Source: Ignavibacteria bacterium (GTDB lineage: Bacteria; Bacteroidota; Ignavibacteria; Ignavibacteriales; Ignavibacteriaceae). Taken from it: DNA of 64,000 nucleotides. This document shows, in pieces, positions 18,967-28,729 of the stretch; the first letter of the stretch is position 1; each line of letters begins with the position of its first letter. The notes beneath the pieces are model-generated. The model was given only the letters and a program-made list of their open reading frames with translations. It searched no databases and was not told the DNA's origin. The position numbers and the translations under genes are program-made. The DNA lies in the NCBI GenBank assembly GCA_017302895.1, contig JAFLBV010000004.1:248001-312000 (forward strand), in the 5' to 3' direction.

Positions 18967-18995
18967 CAGAAAAACCAAGAAATCGGGATTAAATT

Positions 18996-20576
18996 CTATT
19001 TGTATATTTCAGCCAGCTTCTTTTCAAGTCCGCCGTCTCTTAAAGTTTCCTCATTTGCTATGATTTTCCCTTCGGGTGAAACCAGAAGCATTTTCGGAAT
19101 GAACTCCACATTATAAAGAGCACCAATGTTCTCTGCATCAACATCATTTAGCAAGGCATGCAGCCATGGCATAGGATTGGTTTTTCTAAGATTCTTGAAA
19201 TCCTCTTCGGATGAACCAAATGCCAGACTGATGATCTCGAAGCCTTTGGCTTTATATTTGGCATAAGCTTTTTCGATCGCAGGAATTTCTGCTAAACACG
19301 GCATGCACCAGGTTCCCCAAAAATCGATCAGGAAGTATTTCCCTGAAAGCTGTTTTGGTGAGAAGTCCTTGCCATCAATGGTTTTTACTTTGAAGTCAAT
19401 CAAAGTCTGTTCACTGATAGGGACAGGTGGCTTCAGGTCATTCATTGCATATGCATATTTCTCATCAGTAACGGTTTTTTTGAATTTCTCGTAAAATTCT
19501 TTGTACTTATCGGCTGATGCAATTCCCGGTTTCTCTTTGAAATAGTAGAGAATGTAGGATTTCACATCATCACCCTGATAATCAAACATCTTTTCGAGAT
19601 ATTTTATCTGCTGATCTTTCTCCATCGATTCAATTATTTCGCGGTTTGCATAAAAACTCCTGCTCCATCCTGCATTTTCGGGAGTTATTGCAGCCATCAC
19701 TTCATCCATGTTTTCTACAACCGGGTATTCTGCCAAAGTATTAAACTCATACAATTTCATTGCAGCAAAATCACGGGCAACCTTGTTCTTTGAATTTTTG
19801 AAGATATCAAAATAATAGTCGAAGAGTCTTTTATTGTCCTCCCTGAACTCTATGGTTTGTTTGTCTGCAGCCATATACGAGGTCTTCAAATCGACGGGAT
19901 CGCTTATGAATTTAATTTCGGGCATGTTGTAACCCGTTATTTTGGGAAGTGACGCGGGATCGAGTACTATCTCAAATCCAGGCTTAACATTGAAAAATGC
20001 TGTATGAAATCCACCGGTACTGTCTGCGAGATAGCTCGCCCCGGGGTACGCAAAGCCTGTTGACATGAAGTACGCTTTCGGAACAATCTGTACCAGAAGT
20101 GTATCGAGTTTTTTGTTAACTTTGTAATGGAACTTGCCGTCACCTGAGAGCTGAACCATTGCAGGTACAAAAAAATCGGCCTCAGCGTTAGATCTGAATC
20201 CTGCTGAGTTCTTTTTCAATAGTGGCTTTGCTGCTGCCAGCTTTACTTCCACTTCCGCAACACCCTTTGTATCGAAAGCCGGTATACTCATGTTCAATGA
20301 ACTGTGTCCCAATCCACAAAAAGTTACAGAATACATGCCCGAGTTTTTCAATTTTAACTCGAACGAACCATCAGCTCCGACAGGTGTTGGTGTCGTGCTG
20401 GTGAAATAAGACATGGCATCATCAAAAACAAAAATTAATGCTTTTACCATCGGTTTGCCGTCACTTCCGGTCAGTTTTCCCTTGATTGTCAGATCGGTAG
20501 TACCCTGAGCATGGGTCATGCTTGTGATTAAAAGTGCGATACAAAATATCAACACTGTTTTGCTTTTACTGTACAT
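18996..20576 (-). CDS. Exported TlpA-like thiol-disulfide oxidoreductase
   Basis: Protein of 526 residues with a signal peptide (1-23, ending MTHAQ). A carboxypeptidase-regulatory or DUF4369-like beta domain follows (about 27-115), then a helical middle region, then a C-terminal thioredoxin/TlpA domain with the active site WCMPC (C424, C427) and the cis-Pro segment VEFIPKM. It would act in the periplasm or at the outer membrane in disulfide exchange. This layout is common in Bacteroidota. It is monocistronic, with the terminator at 18932-18966. Confidence 0.87.
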   Translation of the reverse strand: MYSKSKTVLIFCIALLITSMTHAQGTTDLTIKGKLTGSDGKPMVKALIFVFDDAMSYFTSTTPTPVGADGSFELKLKNSGMYSVTFCGLGHSSLNMSIPAFDTKGVAEVEVKLAAAKPLLKKNSAGFRSNAEADFFVPAMVQLSGDGKFHYKVNKKLDTLLVQIVPKAYFMSTGFAYPGASYLADSTGGFHTAFFNVKPGFEIVLDPASLPKITGYNMPEIKFISDPVDLKTSYMAADKQTIEFREDNKRLFDYYFDIFKNSKNKVARDFAAMKLYEFNTLAEYPVVENMDEVMAAITPENAGWSRSFYANREIIESMEKDQQIKYLEKMFDYQGDDVKSYILYYFKEKPGIASADKYKEFYEKFKKTVTDEKYAYAMNDLKPPVPISEQTLIDFKVKTIDGKDFSPKQLSGKYFLIDFWGTWCMPCLAEIPAIEKAYAKYKAKGFEIISLAFGSSEEDFKNLRKTNPMPWLHALLNDVDAENIGALYNVEFIPKMLLVSPEGKIIANEETLRDGGLEKKLAEIYK

Positions 20577-20649
20577 TTTTACCTCTTTTGATTAAAATTC
20601 AAGTGCCGAACGATGAACCGGGAAAGGGTTCAGGGCAAAACCGGCATGA

Positions 20650-23600
20650 TTATTTATACTCATCCCAACTCGTTATGCCGATATCATCCATCGAATATCT
20701 TGCAGACGCCTCAATGAATGCTGAAGCAAGCCTTGCATTTGTTATCAATGGAATGTTGTAATCAACCGCACTTCTACGAATTGTATAGTCATTATACAAT
20801 TCATCGCGGGAATTGTTCTTTGGAATGTTCACAATAAGATCAAATTTTTTCTCTTTTATCATATCGAGTGAATTTGGATGCACTTCTTCGTCGGGCCATG
20901 CGACTGCACTGCAGGGTACATCATGATCATTGAGAAATCCGGCAGTACCCGGAGTGGCAAACAGCTCAACTCCATTTTGTGCGAGGGTACGACAAGGCTC
21001 AAGCAGCTCCACTTTATCTCTCAACGGTCCTGTTGAAAGCAATACTCTTTTCACAGGGAGCCGGTACCCTACGGAAAGCATTGCCTTCAGGAGTGCTTCG
21101 TAAAAATCGTCACCGATGCAACCGACCTCACCCGTGGATGTCATGTCGACCCCGAGCACAGGATCAGCTCCGCCAAGCCTGTGAAATGAAAACTGGGATG
21201 CCTTCACCCCGATATACTCGAGATCAAATGCCGACTTCGATGGCTTTTTCACATCAACCCCCAATGCAAGCCGGGTAGCAAGTTCAATTAAATTGACTTT
21301 TAGAACTTTTGAGACAAACGGGAACGACCGGGATGCCCTCAAATTGCACTCGATCACCTTGATATAATTATCCCTGGCGATAAACTGTATATTGAAAGGG
21401 CCTGTGATATTCAGTTCCCTTGCGATTTTGTGGGCGGTTTTCTTTATTAACCGGCTCGTTTCCACATAGATTTTTTGTGGCGGGAAAATAATTGTGGAAT
21501 CACCCGAATGAACCCCTGCAAATTCCACATGCTCGGAAACTGTGTAAGCAAAGATTTCACCCTCTTTGGCTACGGCATCAAACTCAATTTCCTTAGCATT
21601 TTCAATAAATTCAGAGACCACCACGGGATACTGCTTAGAAACCGTTGCCGCCTCATTCAGGAAAAACTCGAGGTCCTCTTTGTTTGATACAACATTCATG
21701 GCAGAGCCCGAAAGGACATACGAGGGTCTTATCAAAAGTGGAAACCCGACTTCATCGGCAAAGCGGTGGATATCCTCTATCGCAGTAAGTTCTTTCCACC
21801 TCGGCTGATCAATCCCAAGGTCATCAAGCATTTGAGAGAATTTGTGCCTGTTTTCCGACCGATCAATCGATTCGGCACTGGTTCCAAGAAGCGGCACCCT
21901 CTGGTCGTTCAGTCTGGTTGCAAGCCCGTTGGGGATTTGACCCCCTGAATTAACAATGACACCAAACGGGGTTTCAAGATCGATAATGTCCATCACCCTC
22001 TCGAAACTGAGTTCATCGAAATAGAGCCGGTCGCATATGTCATAGTCAGTGCTGACAGTTTCAGGATTGTAATTGATCATCACAGCGCGGTAGCCCTCGG
22101 CCCGCGCTGCCTGAAGCGCTGATACACTGCACCAGTCGAATTCAACCGAACTTCCTATCCTGTAAGCACCCGATCCGAGAACAATCACCGTTTTTTTGTC
22201 ATTTTCGTAAACAACATCATGCTCATCGCCTGAATATGTGAGGTAGAGGTAGTTCGTTTGTGCGGGATACTCGGCTGCAAGTGTGTCAATTTGTTTAACA
22301 GCGGGAAGAATTCCCCTTCGTTTCCTTTCGTACCGGACCCGTAGAAGGTCTTTTTCAATCTCTTTGTCGCTGCTCTTAAGGACAAATCTTGCGATCTGAA
22401 AATCACTGAAACCAAATCTTTTTGCCAGTCGCAAAAGGTCGTCGGGCACCTCCTGGAGTTGATTAAAACCAAGAAGCTCATTTTTCAGATCAAAAATATT
22501 TTTTAATTTACTGAGGAACCATCTGTCGATTTTAGTGAGGGAATAGATATCCTCAACCTGATATCCCCGTTCAAAAGCTTCGGCCAGATAAAAAATTCTT
22601 CTGTCGGTCGGTTCAAGCAACATTTCATCGAGATTTTCAACAGGCTCCCTCGTACCCACAAATCCATGCCGTGCCTGCCTGATCATTCTGAGACCTTTTT
22701 GAATCGCCTCTTCGAAAGTTCTTCCGATTGCCATGACTTCACCGACACTCTTCATGCTGCTGCCGATTTTTTTCGAGACACCGGTAAATTTATCGAGATC
22801 CCATCTCGGTATTTTAACAACGACATAATCGAGTGCGGGTTCAAAAAGAGCCGAGGTAACCTTGGTCACCGAGTTTTTAAGCTCATGCAGACCGTATCCG
22901 AGCGCAAGTTTTGCGGCAACAAATGCGAGCGGATAACCAGTTGCTTTTGAAGCCAGTGCAGATGAACGGCTTAACCGGGCGTTCACCTCAATTACACGAT
23001 AGTCCTGTGAATGAGGATCGAGAGCAAACTGGACATTACATTCACCGACAATTCCGACATGTCTGATCAGTTTAATTGAGATGTTTCGGAGCAACTGGTA
23101 GTCGTCATTCGAGAGGGTTTGGGATGGAGCCACCACAATACTCTCACCTGTATGGATGCCGAGAGGATCAAAATTTTCCATATTGCAAACGGTTATGCAG
23201 TTGTCATATCGATCCCGCACAACCTCATATTCCACTTCCTTCCACCCTTTTAACGACTCTTCAACAAGTATTTGATCGGAATACGAAAATGCTTTGTCAG
23301 CCATTTCCCGAAGTGAGGCTATGTCGTCGCAGAAACCGCTTCCTTGTCCGCCAAGCGTATAAGCAGCCCGGATAATCAAAGGGAACCCGATGGTTTCAGC
23401 AGCTTTTATTGCATCATCCACAGTGGTTACTGCAAAACTTTTGGGTGTTTTTATATCAATTGAAGCAAGTTTATTGGCAAACAATTCCCTGTCTTCCGTC
23501 TCTATTATCGATGCAACGGGAGTGCCGAGAACCTGAACCCCGTATTTTTCAAGGATTCCATTCCGGTATAATTCTACACCGCAGTTCAAAGCGGTCTGAC

Positions 23601-23862
23601 CTCCAAATGAAAGCAAGATTCCCTGCGGTTTCTCTTTTTTGATTACCTCTTCCACAAACCAGGGGGTAACGGGAAGAAAGTAGATTTTATCCGCAAGGTC
23701 TTCCGAGGTCTGAACTGTCGCAATGTTCGGGTTCAGAAGTACGGTTTTTATCCCCTCTTCCTTAAGTGCCTTCAATGCCTGCGAGCCGCTGTAATCGAAC
23801 TCGCCGGCTTCCCCAATCTTTAGTGCTCCGGAACCGATTATGAGAACTTTCTCAATTTGCAT
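20650..23862 (-). CDS. carB: Carbamoyl-phosphate synthase large subunit
   Basis: CarB of 1070 residues with both ATP-grasp synthetase halves (IGSGALKIGEAGEFDYSG and VLGSGAYRIGSSVEFDW) and a C-terminal MGS allosteric domain. It makes carbamoyl phosphate from bicarbonate, ATP and ammonia delivered by CarA, for pyrimidine and arginine synthesis. I prefer the ATG at 23862, which has AGAGG just upstream; an ATG at 23877 overlaps the carA stop and a GTG at 23880 is also open. It is co-transcribed with carA. Confidence 0.97.
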   Translation of the reverse strand: MQIEKVLIIGSGALKIGEAGEFDYSGSQALKALKEEGIKTVLLNPNIATVQTSEDLADKIYFLPVTPWFVEEVIKKEKPQGILLSFGGQTALNCGVELYRNGILEKYGVQVLGTPVASIIETEDRELFANKLASIDIKTPKSFAVTTVDDAIKAAETIGFPLIIRAAYTLGGQGSGFCDDIASLREMADKAFSYSDQILVEESLKGWKEVEYEVVRDRYDNCITVCNMENFDPLGIHTGESIVVAPSQTLSNDDYQLLRNISIKLIRHVGIVGECNVQFALDPHSQDYRVIEVNARLSRSSALASKATGYPLAFVAAKLALGYGLHELKNSVTKVTSALFEPALDYVVVKIPRWDLDKFTGVSKKIGSSMKSVGEVMAIGRTFEEAIQKGLRMIRQARHGFVGTREPVENLDEMLLEPTDRRIFYLAEAFERGYQVEDIYSLTKIDRWFLSKLKNIFDLKNELLGFNQLQEVPDDLLRLAKRFGFSDFQIARFVLKSSDKEIEKDLLRVRYERKRRGILPAVKQIDTLAAEYPAQTNYLYLTYSGDEHDVVYENDKKTVIVLGSGAYRIGSSVEFDWCSVSALQAARAEGYRAVMINYNPETVSTDYDICDRLYFDELSFERVMDIIDLETPFGVIVNSGGQIPNGLATRLNDQRVPLLGTSAESIDRSENRHKFSQMLDDLGIDQPRWKELTAIEDIHRFADEVGFPLLIRPSYVLSGSAMNVVSNKEDLEFFLNEAATVSKQYPVVVSEFIENAKEIEFDAVAKEGEIFAYTVSEHVEFAGVHSGDSTIIFPPQKIYVETSRLIKKTAHKIARELNITGPFNIQFIARDNYIKVIECNLRASRSFPFVSKVLKVNLIELATRLALGVDVKKPSKSAFDLEYIGVKASQFSFHRLGGADPVLGVDMTSTGEVGCIGDDFYEALLKAMLSVGYRLPVKRVLLSTGPLRDKVELLEPCRTLAQNGVELFATPGTAGFLNDHDVPCSAVAWPDEEVHPNSLDMIKEKKFDLIVNIPKNNSRDELYNDYTIRRSAVDYNIPLITNARLASAFIEASARYSMDDIGITSWDEYK

Positions 23863-23876
23863 TTTACCTCTTTCCA

Positions 23877-24944
23877 TCACTTTTTACCCCTCCTTACCAT
23901 CGTCATAAACTCATCAAAAAGAAATTCCGTGTCCGTGGGTCCGCTCGATGCTTCCGGATGGAATTGAACTGACATATAGGGGAGTGATTTGTGTCGCAGA
24001 CCTTCATTTGTACCATCGTTCAGGTTCACAAAGTAATGTTCCCATTCATCGGGAATTGTCGGGTTATCCACAACATATCCGTGATTTTGCGAAGTTATGA
24101 AAGCTTTATCTGTGTTGTAAAGCAGAACAGGTTGATTGTGACTTCTGTGCCCGTACTTCATTTTATATGTATCGGCACCCGTCGCAAGTGACATCAACTG
24201 GTGTCCAAGACAAATCCCCATTATTGGTTTCTCTTTTTGAAAAGCTTTTTTCAGGTTTTCAATCACAATCCCGGCTCTTTTTGGGTTTCCTGGTCCATTC
24301 GAAACAAAAAGTCCGTCGTAATCTTCCGAAGCAAAATCATGATTCCATGGCACTCTGATTACGGTGGCATCCCGTGAAAGGAGACACCTGATTATGTTTG
24401 TTTTACTGCCACAGTCAACAAGCATGATTTTATATTTACCGTTCCCCGTCTCGTCAACCTTTTCCACAGAAACTTTTTCGAGAAGGTCGTGCTTGTCGGG
24501 ATCAAAAAAAGGAATGTCTTCATCAACAACAATTTTGCCGAGAAGTGAGCCCTTTTCTCTGATCTTTTTTGTCAGGGCACGGGTGTCAATGTTAGTCAGT
24601 CCGGGAACCCCATACTCTTCCAGCCAGTCGGAAAGACTTCTCTCAGCGTTCCAGTGACTGTATTCGGGGGAGTAATTGTTGACTATAAGCCCGGCGGCCT
24701 GCACTTTGTCTGATTCAAAAAACTTTGCAATATTGTCGTGTCTCGCCTTTCCCGGAATACCGTAGTTCCCGATAAGAGGAAATGTGAGAGTAAGGATCTG
24801 TCTCGAATAGGAGGGATCAGAGAGACTTTCGGTGTAGCCTGTAACGGCGGTACTGAATACCGTCTCGCCGGCAGAGGAACGCGCTGCGCCAAATACCGTT
24901 CCGGTATATTCGCTGCCGTCTTCAAGAATAAGTTTTCCGAGCAT
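23877..24944 (-). CDS. carA: Carbamoyl-phosphate synthase small subunit
   Basis: Glutaminase subunit of 355 residues. The N-terminal CPSase domain is followed by a class I glutamine amidotransferase domain with the nucleophile Cys in MGICLGHQLM (about residue 246) and the His/Glu pair in QFHPEASSGP. It releases ammonia from glutamine and channels it to CarB. The gene directly precedes carB with only the short Shine-Dalgarno stretch between them, a standard carAB operon. No PyrR or arginine leader is recognisable upstream. Confidence 0.96.
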   Translation of the reverse strand: MLGKLILEDGSEYTGTVFGAARSSAGETVFSTAVTGYTESLSDPSYSRQILTLTFPLIGNYGIPGKARHDNIAKFFESDKVQAAGLIVNNYSPEYSHWNAERSLSDWLEEYGVPGLTNIDTRALTKKIREKGSLLGKIVVDEDIPFFDPDKHDLLEKVSVEKVDETGNGKYKIMLVDCGSKTNIIRCLLSRDATVIRVPWNHDFASEDYDGLFVSNGPGNPKRAGIVIENLKKAFQKEKPIMGICLGHQLMSLATGADTYKMKYGHRSHNQPVLLYNTDKAFITSQNHGYVVDNPTIPDEWEHYFVNLNDGTNEGLRHKSLPYMSVQFHPEASSGPTDTEFLFDEFMTMVRRGKK

Positions 24945-25079
24945 TTTGTGTGGGGTTGTTTGTGATTTAAGGATTTCAGAAAGATTGGAACCAAATATAA
25001 CTATTCTGCCGCCACTTTTGAAATTTCCGGTGACTTAATTGACTTATTAAAATCAGGATTTCCTACCTGATAAAATATA

Positions 25080-25105
25080 GAGAGGTGAAACAACTCACCC
25101 CTCTA
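25080..25105 (-). terminator. Possible terminator of the secreted protein gene
   Basis: Imperfect stem AGAGGTGA / TCACCCCTCT at 25081-25104, followed on the minus strand by a TATATTTT stretch. Confidence 0.55.
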
Positions 25106-25162
25106 ACAACACCAAAGATCAATAATTCATTCCTTTTCACCGGGATATCTCAAATATTCTCC

Positions 25163-27136
25163 TCACTTCAAAAGCAACATTTTGATTATTTGATGTTTCC
25201 CGCCGGAACGAAGTTCACAGAAATACACTCCTCCCGGGAGATTTGAAGCATCAAATTTTACCTGATGTTCGCCTGCCTGCAATTCCTGATTCAATACAGT
25301 CGAAACCCGCTCACCGATTGAATTGTAAACATCCAAGGTTGTCAGCCCTGCAACTTGCAACCTGAACCTGATGAAAGTTTCGGGATTAAACGGATTTGGA
25401 TAATTTTGATCAAGTGTAAATTCATAAATAAACTCTTTAGGTGACTCAATCTCCTTGGAATAACCAAACGATCCATTGAAATCGATCTGTTTTATTCTGT
25501 AGAATGCACCCGGCAAAGGGGAATTGTCGGTAAAACTGTATGATTCCGGTTTTGTTGAAGTGCCGGCACCCTTTACACTTCCAATTTCATAAAAAACATC
25601 GCCGTACTTTTTCTCAACAATGAAAATATGATTGTTTTGCTCGGTGGCAGTCACCCACTTCAAGATCACTCCGTTCCCGTCCCTCTCTGCGGTAAAAGTC
25701 GTAAACTCGACAGGACTAAGAGGAATCGGAATATCCACCTTGTTAAACCAGATCACTGAGGGCTGATTCTCATAACCCTGTCCATTGGGAAAGTGCCCCG
25801 TATAATCCATTGGATAGTTGTAAATAATCTGAGCATAATGCCGGAAAAACGGCAAGTCAGAGTAAATCCTCGGACTCATATGATGACTGTTTTCATTCTT
25901 TCCGGGGGTGTTGGTCATATTGTGGGGCACACCACTGCCAAGACCTTCTACACGAAAACTGACATATACATCACACAGCGAATCAAGCGGATTGCTTCCT
26001 CCGGGATGCACAAATGACACTGCGTAAATTCCAAAATAACGGGATGCAGCAATGTTTACACTGTACCCCATCTGACCAAGAGCCGGTCCGTCAAGCGCCG
26101 TATAAGAGTAATCTTTAAGGCGGTCTGAGATTACAAATCCAACCCAGTAACTCCCCTGCTGAAATATTTCCACTATTGCGTTACGGTTTTGCGAGGTGGT
26201 CTGGTTTGTATCCTGCAGACCCAATGCAAAATGGACTCTCCCGTCATAACCAACCACCATATCCGCTGAATAGTTAACAAACAGATCGTTTGGTTTGTAG
26301 TCCCACAATCTGTCAAACCGTTGCATACCGACAGCCTGCCGGAAATCGACCCAGTTTACGGGTGACCACGAAATTCCATTGTCAGTCGATGTGACATAAC
26401 CCGGAAGATACATCCCTGAAGCAGCACTTTCAGGTGGGATTGCCAAAAATCCGAAGTAGAGTTTCCCTTTATATGATTCTCCCTGCAATGGAATGAACGC
26501 TCCCAAATATGCATTGTTCGGAAGCATCGGCACGGATTGAATGTTCACAAGATCGGATGTTCTGTTCAGCATTATAGCACCATTCGAAGCATTTTGTGAA
26601 ACCCAGAAAAAGAGATTCTCTGTATCACTCGCCCAACAGATTTGAGAAGTCCCCTGCCCCGACATTTGATTGAACGCAACTGAAGTTGAGACCCCGTTCA
26701 TAATATCAGAGACAAGCGCCGCACCATGGTCAACTTCAGGAATTGCTGACATGTGGCCAAATGTTGAAAAAGCTTTCGCCGAAGCTGGTGACATTCCGGA
26801 ATCAAGTTTTAATGCGAGAGTCGGATATCTTCCCGAAAATCCGATCTGGCTGTTTACGGGGGGAAGTTTTCGTGACCATGTGGTTCCGTTGTCAGTGGAA
26901 ATATTATAAACAAGCGCACCCGAAGAGGTCGCATAATTTGTATTCGCTCTATGTAAAACCATAATAAGGGGTGAATAGGTAGCAGATGCGATTGGTCCCA
27001 AATTGGGTGATGCCGTACTGAAAGTATTTGCCATCGTATCCACGGGAACCCAGTTTCCAAACTGAGCATTTACGCTTATAAGGGGTATGAGTAGAAAAAG
27101 TAACAAAACCTGCGTCTTATGGAACAGCTTTTCCAT
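25163..27136 (-). CDS. Secreted protein with BNR-like repeats and type IX sorting domain
   Basis: Protein of 657 residues. A signal peptide (1-24, ending SVNAQ) is followed by a long beta-rich region with Asp-box-like elements (STDNGTTWSRK, STDNGISWSPV), as in sialidase-type beta-propellers. The end is a type IX sorting domain: NYPNPFNPETFIRF, DVYNSIGERV, KFDASNLPGGVYF. It should be exported across the outer membrane and released or anchored. No catalytic residues can be assigned, so enzymatic function is unknown. It is monocistronic. Confidence 0.85.
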   Translation of the reverse strand: MEKLFHKTQVLLLFLLIPLISVNAQFGNWVPVDTMANTFSTASPNLGPIASATYSPLIMVLHRANTNYATSSGALVYNISTDNGTTWSRKLPPVNSQIGFSGRYPTLALKLDSGMSPASAKAFSTFGHMSAIPEVDHGAALVSDIMNGVSTSVAFNQMSGQGTSQICWASDTENLFFWVSQNASNGAIMLNRTSDLVNIQSVPMLPNNAYLGAFIPLQGESYKGKLYFGFLAIPPESAASGMYLPGYVTSTDNGISWSPVNWVDFRQAVGMQRFDRLWDYKPNDLFVNYSADMVVGYDGRVHFALGLQDTNQTTSQNRNAIVEIFQQGSYWVGFVISDRLKDYSYTALDGPALGQMGYSVNIAASRYFGIYAVSFVHPGGSNPLDSLCDVYVSFRVEGLGSGVPHNMTNTPGKNENSHHMSPRIYSDLPFFRHYAQIIYNYPMDYTGHFPNGQGYENQPSVIWFNKVDIPIPLSPVEFTTFTAERDGNGVILKWVTATEQNNHIFIVEKKYGDVFYEIGSVKGAGTSTKPESYSFTDNSPLPGAFYRIKQIDFNGSFGYSKEIESPKEFIYEFTLDQNYPNPFNPETFIRFRLQVAGLTTLDVYNSIGERVSTVLNQELQAGEHQVKFDASNLPGGVYFCELRSGGKHQIIKMLLLK

Positions 27137-27287
27137 GACAGTCCTCCAACTAAAAATTTGCTTGAACCGTAATTTAAATATTTGAAAATGAAAACAAAGG
27201 AAACGGATGAAATAATTTTTGAATCCTTTTAGTCAGAGTTGCATCTGACTTAACAATGAAAATAACAATTCCGAAACTGGAGAAAAA

Positions 27288-27656
27288 ATGACAACTCACT
27301 TAACAAAAGATACCTTCCTGAAAAAGGTTTTCAATTATGAGCAAAATCAGGAATGGAAGTTTGAAGGCGACAAGCCCTGTTTGATAGATTTTTACGCTGA
27401 CTGGTGCGGTCCCTGCAAAATGGTAGCCCCTGTTCTCGAAGAACTCTCTGATGAATACAAAGGTCAGGTGGATATCTACAAAATCGACACCGAAGCCGAA
27501 CAGGAACTTGCGGCAGCCTTTGGAATCAGAAGCATCCCGTCACTTCTCTTTGTCCCCATGAACGGACAACCGAGAATGGCTCAGGGTGCACTTCCCAAAC
27601 CTGCACTCGTCGACATAATTGACAAGATTCTGATAAAAGAAGAAGAAGTTAATTAG
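27288..27656 (+). CDS. trxA: Thioredoxin
   Basis: Protein of 122 residues with active site WCGPCK (C40, C43) and cis-Pro in IRSIPSLLF. There is no signal peptide, so it is cytoplasmic. It is slightly longer than E. coli thioredoxin at the N-terminus. It reduces protein disulfides. A TGGAGAAAA Shine-Dalgarno-like stretch precedes the ATG. It is monocistronic, with a terminator at 27669-27701. Confidence 0.95.
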   Translation: MTTHLTKDTFLKKVFNYEQNQEWKFEGDKPCLIDFYADWCGPCKMVAPVLEELSDEYKGQVDIYKIDTEAEQELAAAFGIRSIPSLLFVPMNGQPRMAQGALPKPALVDIIDKILIKEEEVN

Positions 27657-27668
27657 CATTACGCCCCG

Positions 27669-27701
27669 GAGGCTGTTTCATATGAGGCAGCCTCTTTTTT
27701 T
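27669..27701 (+). terminator. Terminator of trxA
   Basis: Stem GAGGCTG / CAGCCTC with a 12-nt loop, followed by seven T residues. Confidence 0.85.
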
Positions 27702-27804
27702 ATTTGACTTCAAACCGGCAATAATACTCCCAACACGGAATCATCCACTTCACTTCATAAAAAAAACGCTTTTACTCAATCAGGTTATTTAATAATGTCG
27801 TAAT

Positions 27805-28032
27805 ATAACTGACACCGGGACAGGTATGACTCCGGAAACTGTCAGCTAACTCTTCAATCCGGGTGAAAAAACCGGTTCACTCGGCACCGAAGGTGAGCTA
27901 AGCACAGGATTGGGTCTCCTTCTATGCAAAGACTTCGTGGAAAACAACGGCGGGCAGATAATGGTTGAAAGTGTTGAAGGACAAGGAAGCAAGTTCAGCT
28001 TCACTCTAAAATCTGCGGATTTGTGGGTCTAA
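27805..28032 (+). pseudogene. Remnant of a histidine kinase ATPase domain
   Basis: In one frame this stretch reads ITDTGTGMTPETVS, a TAA stop (27844-27846), LFNPGEKTGSLGTEG, then STGLGLLLCKDFVENNGG and a normal kinase C-terminus ending at the TAA 28030-28032. These are the G1 and G2 boxes of an HATPase domain, without the N box, the His helix or any start. The nonsense codon and the missing 5' part show it is dead. The closest full-length relative in the window is the kinase at 4751-5887. The rest of the gap 27702-28121 shows nothing else. Confidence 0.8.
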
Positions 28033-28121
28033 ATACAACATCCATTCCATGTTATGGTGTGTGACAAAGATTGGACTGAGTAGACAATGATTGAAAAGTT
28101 CATATAAACTAATAGAACAAT

Positions 28122-28325
28122 CTACTTCCCTTGCAACAGCTCCTGGAAAAACCGGTCTTTTTCAAGACTTTCCTGCCATTTGCGGTGTCTTTTGACCGAA
28201 TCAATCCTTTTTGACTTAACTACCGACAAAAAACGGGAGGCTTCAACAGGTCCCAGATTCTCATACAGCAAGACCATTGCCTTGCGGTATAGTTCATTTT
28301 CATCTATTAATTCTGTCGGTTTCAT
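28122..28325 (-). CDS. Small hypothetical protein
   Basis: Unrecognised protein of 67 residues, starting at the ATG at 28325 (an upstream in-frame ATG lies at 28352). It is charged and mostly helical, ending with many Lys/Arg/Glu residues (KSKRIDSVKRHRKWQESLEK). There is no signal peptide or membrane segment. The middle (LGPVEASRFL) resembles small proteins often found beside toxin genes, but no toxin is adjacent. It sits beside the kinase remnant and before the terminator of the 2-oxoacid oxidoreductase operon. Confidence 0.5.
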   Translation of the reverse strand: MKPTELIDENELYRKAMVLLYENLGPVEASRFLSVVKSKRIDSVKRHRKWQESLEKDRFFQELLQGK

Positions 28326-28383
28326 ACGGATTTTTCTCAACGGTACACACATCTAAATACAACTTTTTCATATGGTAATATAC

Positions 28384-28421
28384 AAAAAAAGCCGTTCACC
28401 CGTAAGAGCGAACGGCTTTTT
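28384..28421 (-). terminator. Terminator of the 2-oxoacid oxidoreductase operon
   Basis: Stem AAAAGCCGTTC / GAACGGCTTTT (28387-28420), flanked by A and T runs so it could work both ways; it ends the operon on the minus strand. Confidence 0.87.
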
Positions 28422-28441
28422 AACAATAAGATTAACTGCTG

Positions 28442-28708
28442 TCAGCTTTCGGAGTCGAAACTTGAAATGACCCCGTCCACTATCTGAGAACGGGCCTGCA
28501 CTTCATTAAGCTTCTGGATGATTTTCAGCATCTCAGACCTTCTTGACTCGATTATGCCGGAGAGGAATTCCGAAATTTCGGGGGAATTACACTCTTCCAT
28601 CATATTTTCGTAGAAGTTAACGGTAGCCGTCTCTTTTCTCAGTGCTTCCTGAAGCGAGGCACAGGAGTTTTTACATATTTTGTTGCAATTGAATTCTTTT
28701 TGGGTCAT
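28442..28708 (-). CDS. Small Cys-containing helical protein at the end of the oxidoreductase operon
   Basis: Unrecognised protein of 88 residues. The N-terminus carries C8-x3-C12-x3-C16 and a further C40, followed by two amphipathic helices rich in Glu (ALRKETATVNFYENMMEE and ISEFLSGIIESRRSEM). The E...FYE and ExxxSRRSE pattern recalls half of a ferritin-like bundle, and the Cys could bind metal, but I cannot assign a family. It lies 21 bp after the gamma-subunit gene and before the operon terminator, so it is probably co-expressed with the enzyme. Confidence 0.65.
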   Translation of the reverse strand: MTQKEFNCNKICKNSCASLQEALRKETATVNFYENMMEECNSPEISEFLSGIIESRRSEMLKIIQKLNEVQARSQIVDGVISSFDSES

Positions 28709-28729
28709 TTTAGTTACCTGCCTTGCTGA

